Part shown: one piece after another, positions 33,875 to 46,100 of the stretch
Numbering within the stretch: the stretch's first letter is position 1
Layout: every line of letters starts with the position of its first letter
Notes under the pieces: generated by a model
Databases searched by the model: none
The model's input: the letters and a program-made list of their open reading frames with translations, nothing else
Told to the model about the DNA's origin: nothing
DNA from: Kitagawia praeruptora
Taxonomy: Eukaryota > Streptophyta > Magnoliopsida > Apiales > Apiaceae
Assembly: GCA_037693485.1 (NCBI GenBank)
Contig: CM075347.1
Coordinates: 146,209,501-146,273,500, forward strand
Direction: 5' to 3'
DNA: 64,000 nt
Made by a program: the position numbers and the translations under genes

Positions 33875-34331
33875 TAGAGCCGTCAATTTCGTACACGATA
33901 CGAAAACGACATAAAAATTACGAGTTTGGGTGCGGTACACAAACACGAAAGTACAAGAACACGAAATTACACGGATGAATTTAGTGTTGGTTTTGGGTTT
34001 ACCCTTGGGTACACGACACGAAACGAAAATACACGAAATAAATAAATATTTAAATAAATATTTTAAATTATATAAATATATATTAGATATTTAACCTTTT
34101 TACAAAATAAATAGAAAATACACAAAAAGTACACGGAAAGTACACGCTTTTCGTTTCATTTTCGTGTAAACGAAAATATTTCGTGTACTTTTCGTTTCGT
34201 TTCGTGTTTACACGAAATATTTTGTTTCGTGTTCGTTTTAGAATTTGAGTACACGAATTTATTTCATTTCGTTTTGTCTCTTGGTACACGAAACACGAAA
34301 ATACACGACACGAAACGAATTGCCAGCTCTA
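33875..34331. mobile_element. Non-autonomous hAT element 1 (457 bp)
   Basis: Terminal inverted repeats: left TAGAGCCGTCAATTTCGT, right (reverse complement) TAGAGCTGGCAATTCGTTT. Flanked by AACACCGG (33867-33874) and ATCACCGG (34332-34339), an 8-bp duplication with one mismatch, as for hAT insertions. ACACGAAA / TTTCGTGT subterminal repeats run throughout. No transposase. Confidence 0.8.
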
Positions 34332-34379
34332 ATCACCGGTCTCCCAATGACACTAGGATTTACGGACTTATAATTTTAA

Positions 34380-34974
34380 GGCTGTTAATGAAATTATTTA
34401 TTCGTGAATAAGTTCGAGCTTGACTCGTTAAGGACTTAATTCGGTTCAATTTATTAAGAATCGGAGTTCGAGCTCAAACACAAAAAAATGTTCTTTAAAC
34501 TAACGAGTTCGAACTGAGCTTTTAGCATGTGCGGCTCTCGAGCTTAAGCTCGAGCTCGGCTCGATTTTGTTCAGCTCGAAAAAATTGTATATATTTTATA
34601 TTTTTATATATTATGTATATATATATATATTATTTTATATATAATATATATTTTATATAGCTTGAGATGAGTTAAAAAATGATAGAATAATATTTACTTG
34701 GGCTAGTAGTGGATTTAAATCTTCTTTTTTGGTTAATTTCTTTTATGTTTTTGACAATTAAAAAATGATAATAATTTGTTAACGAGCCGTTCGATAAGAG
34801 CTTGAGCTTGGCTCGACTCGTTTTTATTCGATAAAAGCTTGAGCTCGGCTCGGTTCATTAACGAGCTCGAGCTCGAATACATATTTTGTTCGATAAGAAA
34901 GCTCGGGGTTCGTCAAAAAAAAAATTTAAGTTCGGCACGGTTCGATCAAAACTTGGCTTGACTCGTTACAGCTC
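34380..34974. mobile_element. Non-autonomous hAT-like element 2 (about 595 bp)
   Basis: Ends GGCTGTTAATGA (left) and GAGCTGTAACGAG (right, reverse complement) are imperfect inverted repeats. TAATTTTAA flanks both sides (34371-34379 and 34975-34983), containing an 8-bp hAT-type duplication. Subterminal GCTCGAGCTCGGCTCG repeats occur in both halves. No coding capacity. Confidence 0.72.
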
Positions 34975-35392
34975 TAATTTTAAGATTATAAGTTCATATT
35001 TATGAAAAAATACGAAAATAAGTGAATTATCATTTTGAGGAATACGAATGTATTAATAATATTTTTGAATTAATTGAAATGCGTGAAAGTTAACCAGCAC
35101 ATCATATTTTCAAAAAAAAAGTTTAACATATCGTTAAAGGAAATATTAATTCCAGAGCAACCTTTTTAATTCCAGAGCAAAATTATGTGAAAGGACAATA
35201 TTATCCTTATTTTTGTGAATGCAAGAGGTAGATTGATTAATATAATGATAATGTTATCTTTTCACAAAAATTTACTTTGAAATTAAAAAAATTGTTCTGA
35301 AATTAGTATTTTCCATCCTTAATTTGATTCTAGCTTATAAGGTAGGAGTACATACGTGTGACTGTGTGAGACTATTTTGGGATTAATTTATA
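34975..35392. other. Non-coding AT-rich DNA
   Basis: Nothing recognisable apart from AATTCCAGAGCAA twice near 35150-35180. Confidence 0.5.
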
Positions 35393-35650
35393 CTCCCTCC
35401 GTCCCTAATTAGTTGTCCAGTTTCTATTTTTGTTGGTCAAATTGACTCAAATTTGACTGAAATTTATATATATTACGTAATGAAAAATATTTAAAAAAAT
35501 TATACCATTGTAAACTACTTCTAATCTATTTTAATATGTGATTTTCAGTTTTATAAAATAATAAACGGATTAATTTTAATCTTCGATCAAAAGTTAGTTA
35601 ATTTGACCACTGAAAAGTCAAACTGGACAACTAATTAAGGACGGAGGGAG
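35393..35650. mobile_element. Stowaway MITE (258 bp)
   Basis: Ends CTCCCTCCGTCCCTAATTAG and its inverse CTAATTAAGGACGGAGGGAG, flanked by TA on both sides (35391-35392, 35651-35652). Classic Stowaway (Tc1/mariner-type) TIRs and target site. Confidence 0.93.
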
Positions 35651-35892
35651 TAAAAGATTATTCTATTTGTCAAAACACACATGTTTTAAGATTTGTAAAT
35701 AATTATCAGTGTCTAGTAAATAAATATTATGCCTTTATTTAAAAACCGCATATGTATAACCTTTAGTGGAGCAAGTTCATTACATAATATAAAAATCTAT
35801 ATTATGTTTTATTTGGCAAGACTCAATTAAGAGAGTCATTTGCACTGTTCAAAAAAAGAAAAGGGTCATTTGCATTATGCTATATCCAGGAC

Positions 35893-35902
35893 TATATATA
35901 TA
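35893..35902 (+). promoter_or_regulatory. Candidate TATA box of the eight-exon gene
   Basis: TATATATATA followed by a CT-rich stretch (CACCCCTCTCTCTGCC), about 130 bp before the ATG at 36025. Typical plant core promoter spacing, giving a short 5' leader. Confidence 0.55.
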
Positions 35903-36024
35903 CACCCCTCTCTCTGCCACCCTATAACTAACTCTCCACACCATAATATACTTACAATATAGATACACTTAGCACGTAAAGAGAAATAATACACACACCA
36001 TCCTTGCTACTCTGAGAGAACTTA

Positions 36025-39000
36025 ATGGCGGATCATGTGTCAGCTGACAAGGCAGCTCCTGGTAATACAGTCTTCCATATACTTATACATATTCTTCGAG
36101 GTTTCTTGATTTTACGAATGTTCGTGTATTTGACATATCCTTGGAATTGTGTTGTGCTTTTCTTGATATGTGTATGTCTATGTTTAATTAGTTGTTTCTT
36201 GATGGGGACGAATAGTGATCTTTTTATTTTTTTGCACAATTACTAAGTACAGTTCTCCATTAAAGATGAAAAGAGTAGTAGGTTTGTGAAGGGATTGTTT
36301 CTGGGAAATCTAACGAGCTCGTATCTTGTTAAGTCTTCTTCACACACTTAATTGACGCAAGTTTCATTGATTTTTGGTTTCATTAGGTTTCTTGTAGTTA
36401 TACTCTATTTTTGGTTCAACTGTGTCGCGCCATGAAGTGATTATCTGTTGGATATGTTTGTGTAAGGTGTGTGTCTGATGCTGTTATTGGATTGATTTTG
36501 CATCCGACATGAGTTGTGCTAAAGCTGTTATATAATGCTGGTTCTTTTTAATTGTTTATTAACCTATACATTGGTTTATATGGCTTTTCTGAAATCCTAG
36601 ATCCGGGATCGGAATCACCTCCTAGCAGTAATCAGAACCGAGGCCTATCTGCTTCTTCAGCCTCTGGCTCCTCTCAGGCACGCTCTCAAAATGGTAAGTA
36701 TTGGTCCTTTTGTCTCTGCTTATGATTTCTCTTACAATTATAAGTGATTCTAGTGGTTAAATGGTGTGCATAGTGTCTTTCACAGTCCTGTGTTTAGGCT
36801 TAGTCATGTGTTCTGGTCTTCAACTTCAGAGTCTTGTAATATTTTGTATTATAGCTATTTTAGGCCTTGTTTCCCATTTTTTTTGATATGGGTACTTTGA
36901 TTAAGTTTCTCGTAGTTATACTCTATTTTTGGTTCAACTGTGTCGCGCCTGTGTAATGTGTGTCCGATGCTGTTATTGGATTGATTTTGCATCCGACATG
37001 AGTTGACATTGTATATATGGCTTTCCTGAAATCGCAGATCCTGGAGGCCTCTCTGCATCATCTTCAACCTCTGGCTCCTCACAGGAGCCCTCTCAAAATG
37101 GTGATTGTTGGTCATGTTTTCTCTGTAATATGATTTCTGGTAGTAGATGATAAATGCTGTTAGTAGTATATATTGGTATGCTCAGTCTTTAAGAGTCCTC
37201 TGTTTATGATAGTCTTCAACGTCTTGTCTTGTGACTTTGTGAGTAATATTCAAGGCCATACAGTAGTACTAAAATATGTATAGTTATTATTTTAAAATTA
37301 AAAAGTAAATTTAATTGTTAAAATAGAATATGTGTTTCAATATATGATTTCATAGTGACTAAACATATTCAAATTAAACTATATTTCAATTATTAAAATA
37401 CACATGATCCATAACCAATGCTTATACTTATTGACAATTATAGTAATTACTATGCATTTATAATTGGTTTTATGTTTATACCAAATCATTTTGTATTTAT
37501 TTTTAAACATATGGTTGAAATGCGATATTTTTGTTGAATGTTATATTATAGAAACAACACCATTTTTAATATCGTTATTGGTCTTGACCTTGCTCTAATA
37601 TAGATATTTTAGATTTAGAAAACACTCAATTTTAATTTATAGAAACTTTTACATAGTTTAGCCCTGTATCTCAGTTTTGTTAATTTCTTTTTGTTGATAT
37701 GTTAGTTTCTACTGTTGCTCCACCGGATTTGGGGTGGGATCAAAATAGAGCAATTCAAATTTACCAGCCTCGAGGTAATGCAGTTCTTTTACTGAAATAT
37801 TTCATTTTAATGTACTCATAATTGGCTTTCTATTTTGGTGATCTTTCATAAATAATTCCACTTTTTTTTTTTTTTTTTTTGTTGATATATTGTCTTTTAT
37901 GTTTGTGATGTTTTTTAATAATTTTTTTCCCATTTAGTGACTTAGTGTGAATATTTGCTAAATTAGTTTTTAATTTTTAGTTTTTAATTTGGTAAGATGT
38001 ATTGCTCCATTAGCTGAACAAAATGAACCATTCGGGGATCCACTGAATAAACTGAATTTGGAAGCAACCCCTTTATTTTTATAAAAAAAATAGTCCCTGT
38101 TTTGGTTTTTATCAAAATGAACCATTCATTTTTTTTTCAATTGTCTTTGTGGTGCTTTTGATTGGTTTTTTTTGATTTAATGTAAATAATTTAACAGATC
38201 CACATTATCTTCACAGCAATAGGTTCCTCCTGGCAGTACTATACTTAGTATTAATACATTTAAATATAAATTTATTTCATAATTTATGATTAATCTTTGT
38301 AATAGTTTGAAATTATATATAAACTTTCTTCATTAGGATTGTGATTCTTTACTGCAAACTAGTTGAGTTGAGTTGGTGATATTTGCTAATTAATCAGGGT
38401 TTTTATTTGTTCTAAAAAATTATTTGATTTATTAGCTGCGCAACCTGTGCAAAATGAGCTGCAACCACTGAATCTTCAAGTACCAGCTTACATCCCTCCT
38501 CCTCCTCCTGGTAATTTAATTAGTAATTTAATTATTTTCTTTAAAAAGTTATTATATATTATGCTTAGTTAAGATTAATTGGTCTTCATGTCTAAATTAA
38601 ATTATTTTATTATAAGATCAAAATCTAATCCAGTTTTGTATGTAATCAAGTGCCTGGACTATTGCAAGGGCTGCCAATTTGAAAACTTGTCTTGGGCTGA
38701 GGTGCTAAATCTGGCGAATGGACCCAACCCTCTCAATTTCCTCAATCCTGTGCCACTACAAATACACTGTAATAAACCAATTGTTTTTTATTTTAATTTA
38801 TCTCATCTTATTCTTTATTTTAATAAATCATCACTCAATTTGTTTTTGGCCAAATGACCCTAATCCTGGGGGCATTCAAGCCAATGTACATAATCCTGAT
38901 AACCAGCCAGCTATAAATGGTAATTGAATATGCATGCTGTGTCTGTCTTTGTAAGTTTCAGTTTCTTGTTTATTTTTTCCTGAAAATTTTAAGTACTTAA

Positions 39001-39881
39001 TTTTGCGTTATTACAGCTGCAGCAGGAGCACCACCACCACTTCAACCTGAGCAAGATCCTATAGATGGTACATATGCTATTACATTATGCCTGCTATTTC
39101 AATCTTTCATAAGATACTATGTATATTTCTTTTACCAACTTTTATGTCATATTTTAACTATAAGCTTATAAGACGGGACTAGCTATATAGAAGCACTGAA
39201 TATATCCAAAATTTGAACACTCACACAAGTACCCCCTTTTACCTTTTAGATGAAGATTTGGAACAAGCTATTGAGGCTGTTTGCAACATTGATGATCGAC
39301 TGAATGAGCTCCATCTGACTCTGCTGATCCAAGGAAATGAGATTCCTCACTTTGAAGCGGTTGGTCTCAATCCTTTTCAAAGAATGCTAAAAAGCCTGTT
39401 GGAGTGTGTTGCAACAAAAACTCATAGAGAAGTAATTTACCAAAATGTGGAAAATCAGTGCGGAATCTTGGGCCTCGATGTAAATCCTGCATCCATCCAG
39501 GCTTTAACTGCCAATCAACTTCATGCAGCGGGGGCCAGGCTAGGAAAAGAAAGAATTGTTACTGCATTTGTCAACCTGTACAATGATGATTTCTTAGAGA
39601 TGGAGGATGACTTGTTCTTCCAGGTCATCACAGGGATTGAGGGGTTAGGAGACTTCACGTTTTTCCAAGTGAATGTGTTGGGACGCAACAGGTTCAATTA
39701 CATTCCCACGTGCTATAAATTTAGAAGAGCATTGCGTTGGTTTGAACAGCAGTTTGGCAACATGGGTGACATTGTGGATGCCACTCCTACCCCTATCCAG
39801 ACAATACAGAGATCCCAGATATGGGCACCCCGTCAAGGAATCGCTGCCTACTTAATCTGGTTCGCTTATTCTAGGAATTGA
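36025..39881 (+). CDS. Eight-exon gene of unknown family, 352-aa protein
   Basis: My exon model: 36025-36061, 36601-36693, 37038-37100, 37706-37774, 38436-38510, 38881-38919, 39017-39067, 39250-39881 (1059 bp, 352 aa). All introns are GT-AG and all are phase 1 (exons end in G before GT), so every internal exon is symmetric and can be skipped or duplicated without frame loss. Residues 1-140 are disordered: Ser/Gly/Gln-rich (ASGSSQARSQN), then Pro-rich (PAYIPPPPPG, GAPPPLQPEQD). The last exon encodes about 210 residues of globular, helical look starting DEDLEQAIEAV and ending YLIWFAYSRN. I do not recognise this domain. No signal peptide or membrane span. Exon 3 is a tandem copy of exon 2. Exon 6 is the least certain. 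Neighbours give no functional hint. Confidence 0.72.
36386..37103 (+). repeat. Tandem segmental duplication containing exons 2 and 3
   Basis: Copy 1 (about 36386-36696) and copy 2 (about 36903-37103) share intron stretches TAGTTATACTCTATTTTTGG, GGTTCAACTGTGTCGCGCC and GATGCTGTTATTGGATTGAT, and then the exons. Copy 2 lacks part of the intron and 30 bases of the exon. Confidence 0.85.
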
Positions 39882-41582
39882 GGAGCATTAGAACTACAGT
39901 AGATGTATAAGAATTTGTGTTCTGCACTGAGAAGACCTATTCAATTTGTACTTTCAGTTCAAAACTTTAGATTTTATAATTGCAGAAAAGGAAACTTGCC
40001 CTAAAGCAAAGGGAAACGCTGATAAGTTTTCATATCTTCCGATAATATATGTTTTATCTCTATCTTATAAGCGAAGTAAATGCATGTTAGGAGATTAAAG
40101 CACTAACTTTATAAAAATGAGGAACTTTAAATCACTCAAGAGTTAATATCTTAATAAAAAGCATTCCTATTACCAGAGAGTCGATTTCAGTCAGCTTCAG
40201 TCATGCATTCCGAAAAATTGGGAAAGTGAAAGCATGTTTAAGATATAATAAATAAGGAACATTGGGCTTGATCTCTCAAGTACAACTTAAAGAGTTACAA
40301 CCATTGTAGCGATTGTTATCAGCAAGCTGCTATGATCCGGCAAAATATAGCAGACACCTGGATCTAAAGAATTTAAGCACTTTTTCAATCACACCCTTTA
40401 ATCTTTACAAAAAGATATAAATATATCTTGAGGTTAATAATGTTCTCCTTCTGAGGAAAGCCATCACAAAATCGTAGCCAATTATCTTGACGCAAAAAAA
40501 TCATTTTGGTGTCGGTATAACAAAACAGTACTTGTTATGGACCACATAATTAAGATTGGAGGTAACATTAGAAGCTTTTAAAATTTAAAGATATGGTTAA
40601 TAAACATACCCTCCAGTTCCTTGAATTCTCTGATCTGGTGTTGCATCATATATATGGAAGATCAATCTTGTATACAGCAAAAGTTGATACGACAACAGTT
40701 AGAAGCCCTTTTCCAGATCCTCTTACACGCTAGACATTCTCGATCACGATCTTCCTGTTAGTATATAACATGCTAAAGTTTTAATATTTGGAGTGGTTTT
40801 ACTTTTATGATTTATCATTTAAACGAAAGCAGCAATCGGATGCACAAAGTTAATAAAAGCAGCTCATTTATACTACAGCTGTACAGCTACCAGCTTTAGC
40901 CACAGATAACCCCAGTGGTTCAGGGAAATTGGGCTGACAGACCTATGAATATAGTTGTTCTAACTGAAACTGAAGATATTGAACGTCGAACAAAACCAGA
41001 ATATGATGTTAATGTAAAAAATCAACTGTGATGCCGTCAATTCCAAAGCTACCGCCAGGACTGGAGTCGGTTTCATAGATAGAAATTATGAAGGGCAGAT
41101 TATTAAAGCTACGCACTACCCCTTATATGGTTTAGTGAAGGAAAATAGTGCTTGTGATGCTCTTACCTGGATAAAGAAACAACAGGACATAGGAGAGCTC
41201 GGAGGAACACAAGTTGACACATAGTTTGTTGAATTTGATCAACAGTTGGTATTTTATGCGATAAATAGTGATGTCACTATTATGTCTCCCTAGTACAGCA
41301 GGGTGGGTAGCGGGCAATGCTTTTGTACATTTTATTCAGCGATCTGGGAACAAAGCTGACAGATTATTATAGCTCGCCCGTCTATTTCCATTCCAGGTTG
41401 TACAGTCGGTGGTGAAGATGTCCTGCCTGACTTGCGGGCTGGTGTAGCAGCTAATCAGACTGAGTAATGATAAATTTGATATTTGAAAAAAAAAACTGAT
41501 TGTTTTCTGTAAGGTCAATTACAACCTCAACCTATAGCTTCTTACCAATTTTTTTAAACAAAAGTGAGAGGTATCCACCAGC
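39882..41582. other. Downstream region of the eight-exon gene, no gene seen
   Basis: 3' untranslated sequence, then AT-rich DNA without a supported ORF or repeat structure. Confidence 0.5.
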
Positions 41583-43110
41583 CTACAATGGCAGGAATGA
41601 CAAATGAAGCATTGCTACCGAGGATTTTTTAGGGTACTGCAGCAACTCCTTTCTAATTTTCCAAATCTCTTCATGAGCATTACCTTTAATGTTGCAGCCA
41701 AGTGACATTACCCTGAGCGAAGGGGAAGATGGAAGCAAAACCTTTATAAAATGGAGAACAGTTGTCTCACCCACCACACCTTCAATTGCCACAGCATGTA
41801 GTTGGTTTAGTAACAAGCCATTCCAGTCTATGGATTCCAAATATTGTTCAACTGTTAGATTCAAACTTTTTACTCCAGGTTCCTAAACATGAAACAAATT
41901 AAACTTTTAATATCTTCATACATAAATAAAAGAAAAAATTACACATTAAAGCTTGTTAAGTTACCAGTACTATTCAACAAAGCTTAGTTACAAATTATAA
42001 TTAAAAGCTAGATAATTCAATTTCTAACCAGTATGATCTGAAGAATCTGCAGGTTCAGCAAACATGTAATCAAGTAAAGAGAATGAAAAATCTGACACAA
42101 ATTGTGAAATCCAAGACCAATCAATTTCAGGTTCTCAATTTTTGGCGCTAGTCCCTTCGACATAGAACAGAGGGGTCCCAAAACCTACAATATATATAAG
42201 CAATACATTAAATCGTGAGTCACACACCTAGTCCTGGCATAGTAATAATTAGTATTTATTACAAATTGTTAAATTGGTTGAATTTTGCTTATACATGGAC
42301 GGTGTAACCACTAAGAAAAATTTTGGTGATGCATGGTAGGTGTACTGCTAAGAAGTTTGATAAAATTGACAGGCTTCCTCATGTTAGGATTTTATGTGAT
42401 CAACACGAGGCCAAATGCTTCAAGTTGTTTGGTGCATTCAAACCATCGCCACTCAATTTGTTCACTTTCATGCAAAAGCAAATGTGTGAGTTTGTTGGCA
42501 TTTCAAAATTGGCAGCTCAGATGTTGAATTCCAATACAGGCACGTAAGTACAATGTCTTCAGTTGAGATCCAAATGAGACTTCAGCGGTGATTGAGACAT
42601 TAGTTAGTTCTACCCTTATCAGATTGGTGAAGCTTCCTTGTTTAGGTAATGATGAGTTTAATATCCATGTAGTGAACTTTAATTCAACCAACCCTTCACA
42701 CATGAATAACGGAATTTCTTCATATGCAGTTTTTCCAGAATTTGTCATCTCTAAAAACCCTAAACCTCTTATTGAGAAAGTGCTCCATCCACCGAGAGAC
42801 AAGACAGTGATCAAGTTTTGGAGGAATGTAGAGGTTAAAGCTTAATAGGGGACCTTTTTGAACCAATATAATCATTTCAATGGCTCTTAAAAAAGCAGAT
42901 AGGTGTGCGTCTTTTTCTTTATTGCAAGTCAGTTTTAAGAAAAATAAGTCATCAAGAACTAGGTTGTTTTTCATTCCCCATTTATACCTCCATTCTTTTG
43001 ATAAAACACTAGTTCTTGCTACGTACATCATGAATTGACAAATGCTCTAAGATGCATTGTACTATACGTCTTGGTGCATGTTTCTGATCCGAGATATCTA
43101 TCATATCAAG
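41583..43110 (-). pseudogene. F-box/FBD/LRR-repeat protein pseudogene
   Basis: Minus-strand pieces in the correct order for a plant F-box/FBD/LRR protein (an SCF substrate adaptor). F-box: RRIVQCILEHLSIHDV (about 43040-43100), then after a frameshift ARTSVLSKEWRYKW (about 43010). LRR part: LVELKFTTWILN, FTNLIRVELTNVSITAEVSFG, then after another shift FLSGYTVH (about 42300). Further exon-like pieces lie at about 42184-42040 (LGPLCSMSKGL, IENLKLIGLGFHNL), bounded by plausible splice sites. C-terminal FBD domain: LNQLHAVAIEGVVG, VLLPSSPSLRVMSL (41583-41864). Frameshifts inside the F-box and LRR and stops near 42400 argue for a pseudogene. I see no good start ATG. Confidence 0.72.
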
Positions 43111-46100
43111 AGTTGCAAGATTTCAGGACCAGTTCCCTCCTTACAAACTTCGCCACCAACAAAATTACTATCATTTCGCTTTCTTTTAGCGTTTGTTGTC
43201 TTGTCTATTCTAGCATAAAAAAATCGCACATTTGGGACATCACCGGCCATCAACACATTATGAACTTAAATTTAGCTGTTTGATTAAGACACAAATTAAA
43301 CTAATCAGTAAAGATCTAAAACAACAATACATGCATGCAATCACTCAATATATTCAAAACCAAATAAGTACAGAAAATTACTTTGTTCTATTGAAATTCA
43401 TGTTAGACACAAATTTGTAAATATAATCAAACATAGAAGAGCAATGAATGAGAAATCGAACACTTAACCCACTACGTATATCAAAAAAAAAAATATTAAA
43501 TCTAAGAGATTACCAGGTGATGAATAAAAATACCAAGCAATTAAAGACCAAAATTTATTCCCCTATAATGGCTGATTGAGGACCTGTAAAAGCTACGCTG
43601 GTAGCCTGGTACGTCTCTCTCTCTCCCCTGCTCAATCCTGTTTATTGCGTATTTATAAAATGTTAAATTAAATACCATAAAATAATTAAACTAAAATCGC
43701 AATAGAATACACCCCTGAAATGTCGATCAGTCTCCGTACTTGTCAGCAAGTATGAATTATGATCCCGTCAAATTTAGGAGTCGCATCGGAACCAGTCGCA
43801 CCGTCTCAACTCTCAACAGATTTGAGGACCTTGTGCAAAATTAATTTTAGGTTTTAAAGAATTTTATAAAAAAAAATTTTGAAAATGATAAAGTATTACA
43901 TAAATATTTTTCCAGAAATTAAATTTCTATATTTTGGCTAAAAAATGTTGTTGATTAAATCTATTTGAGAAAGAATGAAATTTGAGGAAAATTGCTTGAA
44001 CTTTAGAGTTACACAAATAAAGGAAGTTCATATATACATCCTTTATTATCATACCTGAGTCTACCACACGTTAGTTAACCAATAAGAATCAAGGAATTAT
44101 TTTAGGACCAATCAGAGCCAATCCCTAAAATTTAGACCTTTCCTTATTTACAATCTCACCCTACCTCTTTAACCATAGTTAGTTAAAGCTTCTAATTTAA
44201 ATACAATAATGATTTTATTAAACATATCCATAAATACCTATTTTTTAAATCAAAAAATATTTATTAGAAAATCACAATTTTAATTTGAAATCAATCACGA
44301 TATATCATTATATATTTTAAATAACTTGAATAAAATTCATACCTTCAAAAATTTGATTTTTTCATAAGCTCAAAAATATATTTATTCATAATTTGTTAAT
44401 AAAATTAATTAATAAATGCATATAAGCCAACACTACAAAATTGGATTTGAACAAATTTTAAATAACTTGGATAAAATTCACATCTTCAAAAACTCGATTT
44501 TTTAAAAGGTTCAATAATATTTTTATTCACAATTTTTTAATAAAATAATTAATAAATTCATATAAACGAACACTACATATATTTTAATTATTTCAATTAT
44601 TAGATATACGCTATAAGGATATTATTATTGGTTGTAATATTTTTATTCACAATTTGTTAATAAAATAATTAATAAATTCATATAAACGAACACTACATAT
44701 ATTTTAATTATTTCAATTATTAGATATACGCTATAAGGATATTATTATTGGTTGGTGGATAAATTACCAATCAAAAAATTAAAATTATTTTAGAAGCAAT
44801 CAGAATTTACTTCTAAACTTTAAATCAATCAATCATATACAAAATTTTATTATTTACCATGCTTATTCTAATTTACTAATCACGGTTAAATTAAATTTAA
44901 ATATAAAATATTTTGTTTTAATAACTTCGCATATCACATGATTTTTAATTTTAAAGAATTTCTACTAACCATAAATATTATTTTCTATAAATCCACATAA
45001 TAGTATATTACATATGGTGATATATCTTTTAGTTATGAATTGTTTTGAACATCTTTTATTATAATAAAGGATACCATAATCTAACATGTATTTGTTAACC
45101 AATCACAAGATCGTGATTTATTTTAACATCAATCAGAATCTATTAAATTTAAATCAATTAAATCTAAGCCGCTTATTCCATGTTCCCCATAAGACTTAGC
45201 AAACTTTGATAAACTATATGTATGCATCAATTTTTCTCATGACTAAATCATATCAATTTCGGTTAAGGTACTACTTTATATCTTTTTATTATTTGGCATT
45301 ATATACTTGGACAGATTATTTTTTTATTTCAATTGTATATATGTATTATATGTTGTGTGTGTTAATTGTCCAATAAATTCAACAGAAAAACGTTTCTGAC
45401 GAAAAAAATAGAAAACGATTTAGGTTATAATCATCCTCGGTCCGGATTCTCTCAGAGTTACTTCCCACTTCCTATTAGAATATTCAGTAGCAAACTTCAA
45501 TAATTCAGCGACTTACTAAATTGTAGGCATCAATCCTTATCACATTATACTAATTTGTTTATATTATTAGGTGTGCCTATAGATAAATGTTTTTTTACAG
45601 TGATTACTTAACAATTTTATTCTAAATACAATAATTATTTAATTTAAAAATTTATACATTAAGACATGAATCTATTATATTTATAATAGATATTTTGATA
45701 TCATAAACTTTCAATTCAAAATCATAAGGTACAATTAAAATCATGTATTAAAAATTATCAACAATATAAAACTATTTACCACACTATTCTAAATACACAT
45801 TCAAAATTTAAGTTATGTAAAGTATTAAATAATTCAGTCATAAAAAAGCTAATCGACCAATTAAAATGTTCGAATGAATTTTAAACCAATCATCTTTAAA
45901 CATTTTAATTACGAAATTTTTTAACTATGCAATAATTAACGGGAAAATAATTTAACCTGACAATATATTTGAATTATTCAAAATATTAAATATATTCTTA
46001 AATAGTACTTTACATTATTTGTTGTATAAATTATCAATAAAAAAAAATACATTAGAGTCAATGAAAATATTGTTAGTGAATATTTCCATAATATATTTGG

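Noticed and set aside
39645..39836. 63-aa minus-strand ORF
   Set aside because: Antisense to the last exon of the eight-exon gene.
42323..42547. Two overlapping plus-strand ORFs
   Set aside because: Antisense to the LRR part of the F-box pseudogene, which has the recognisable motifs.
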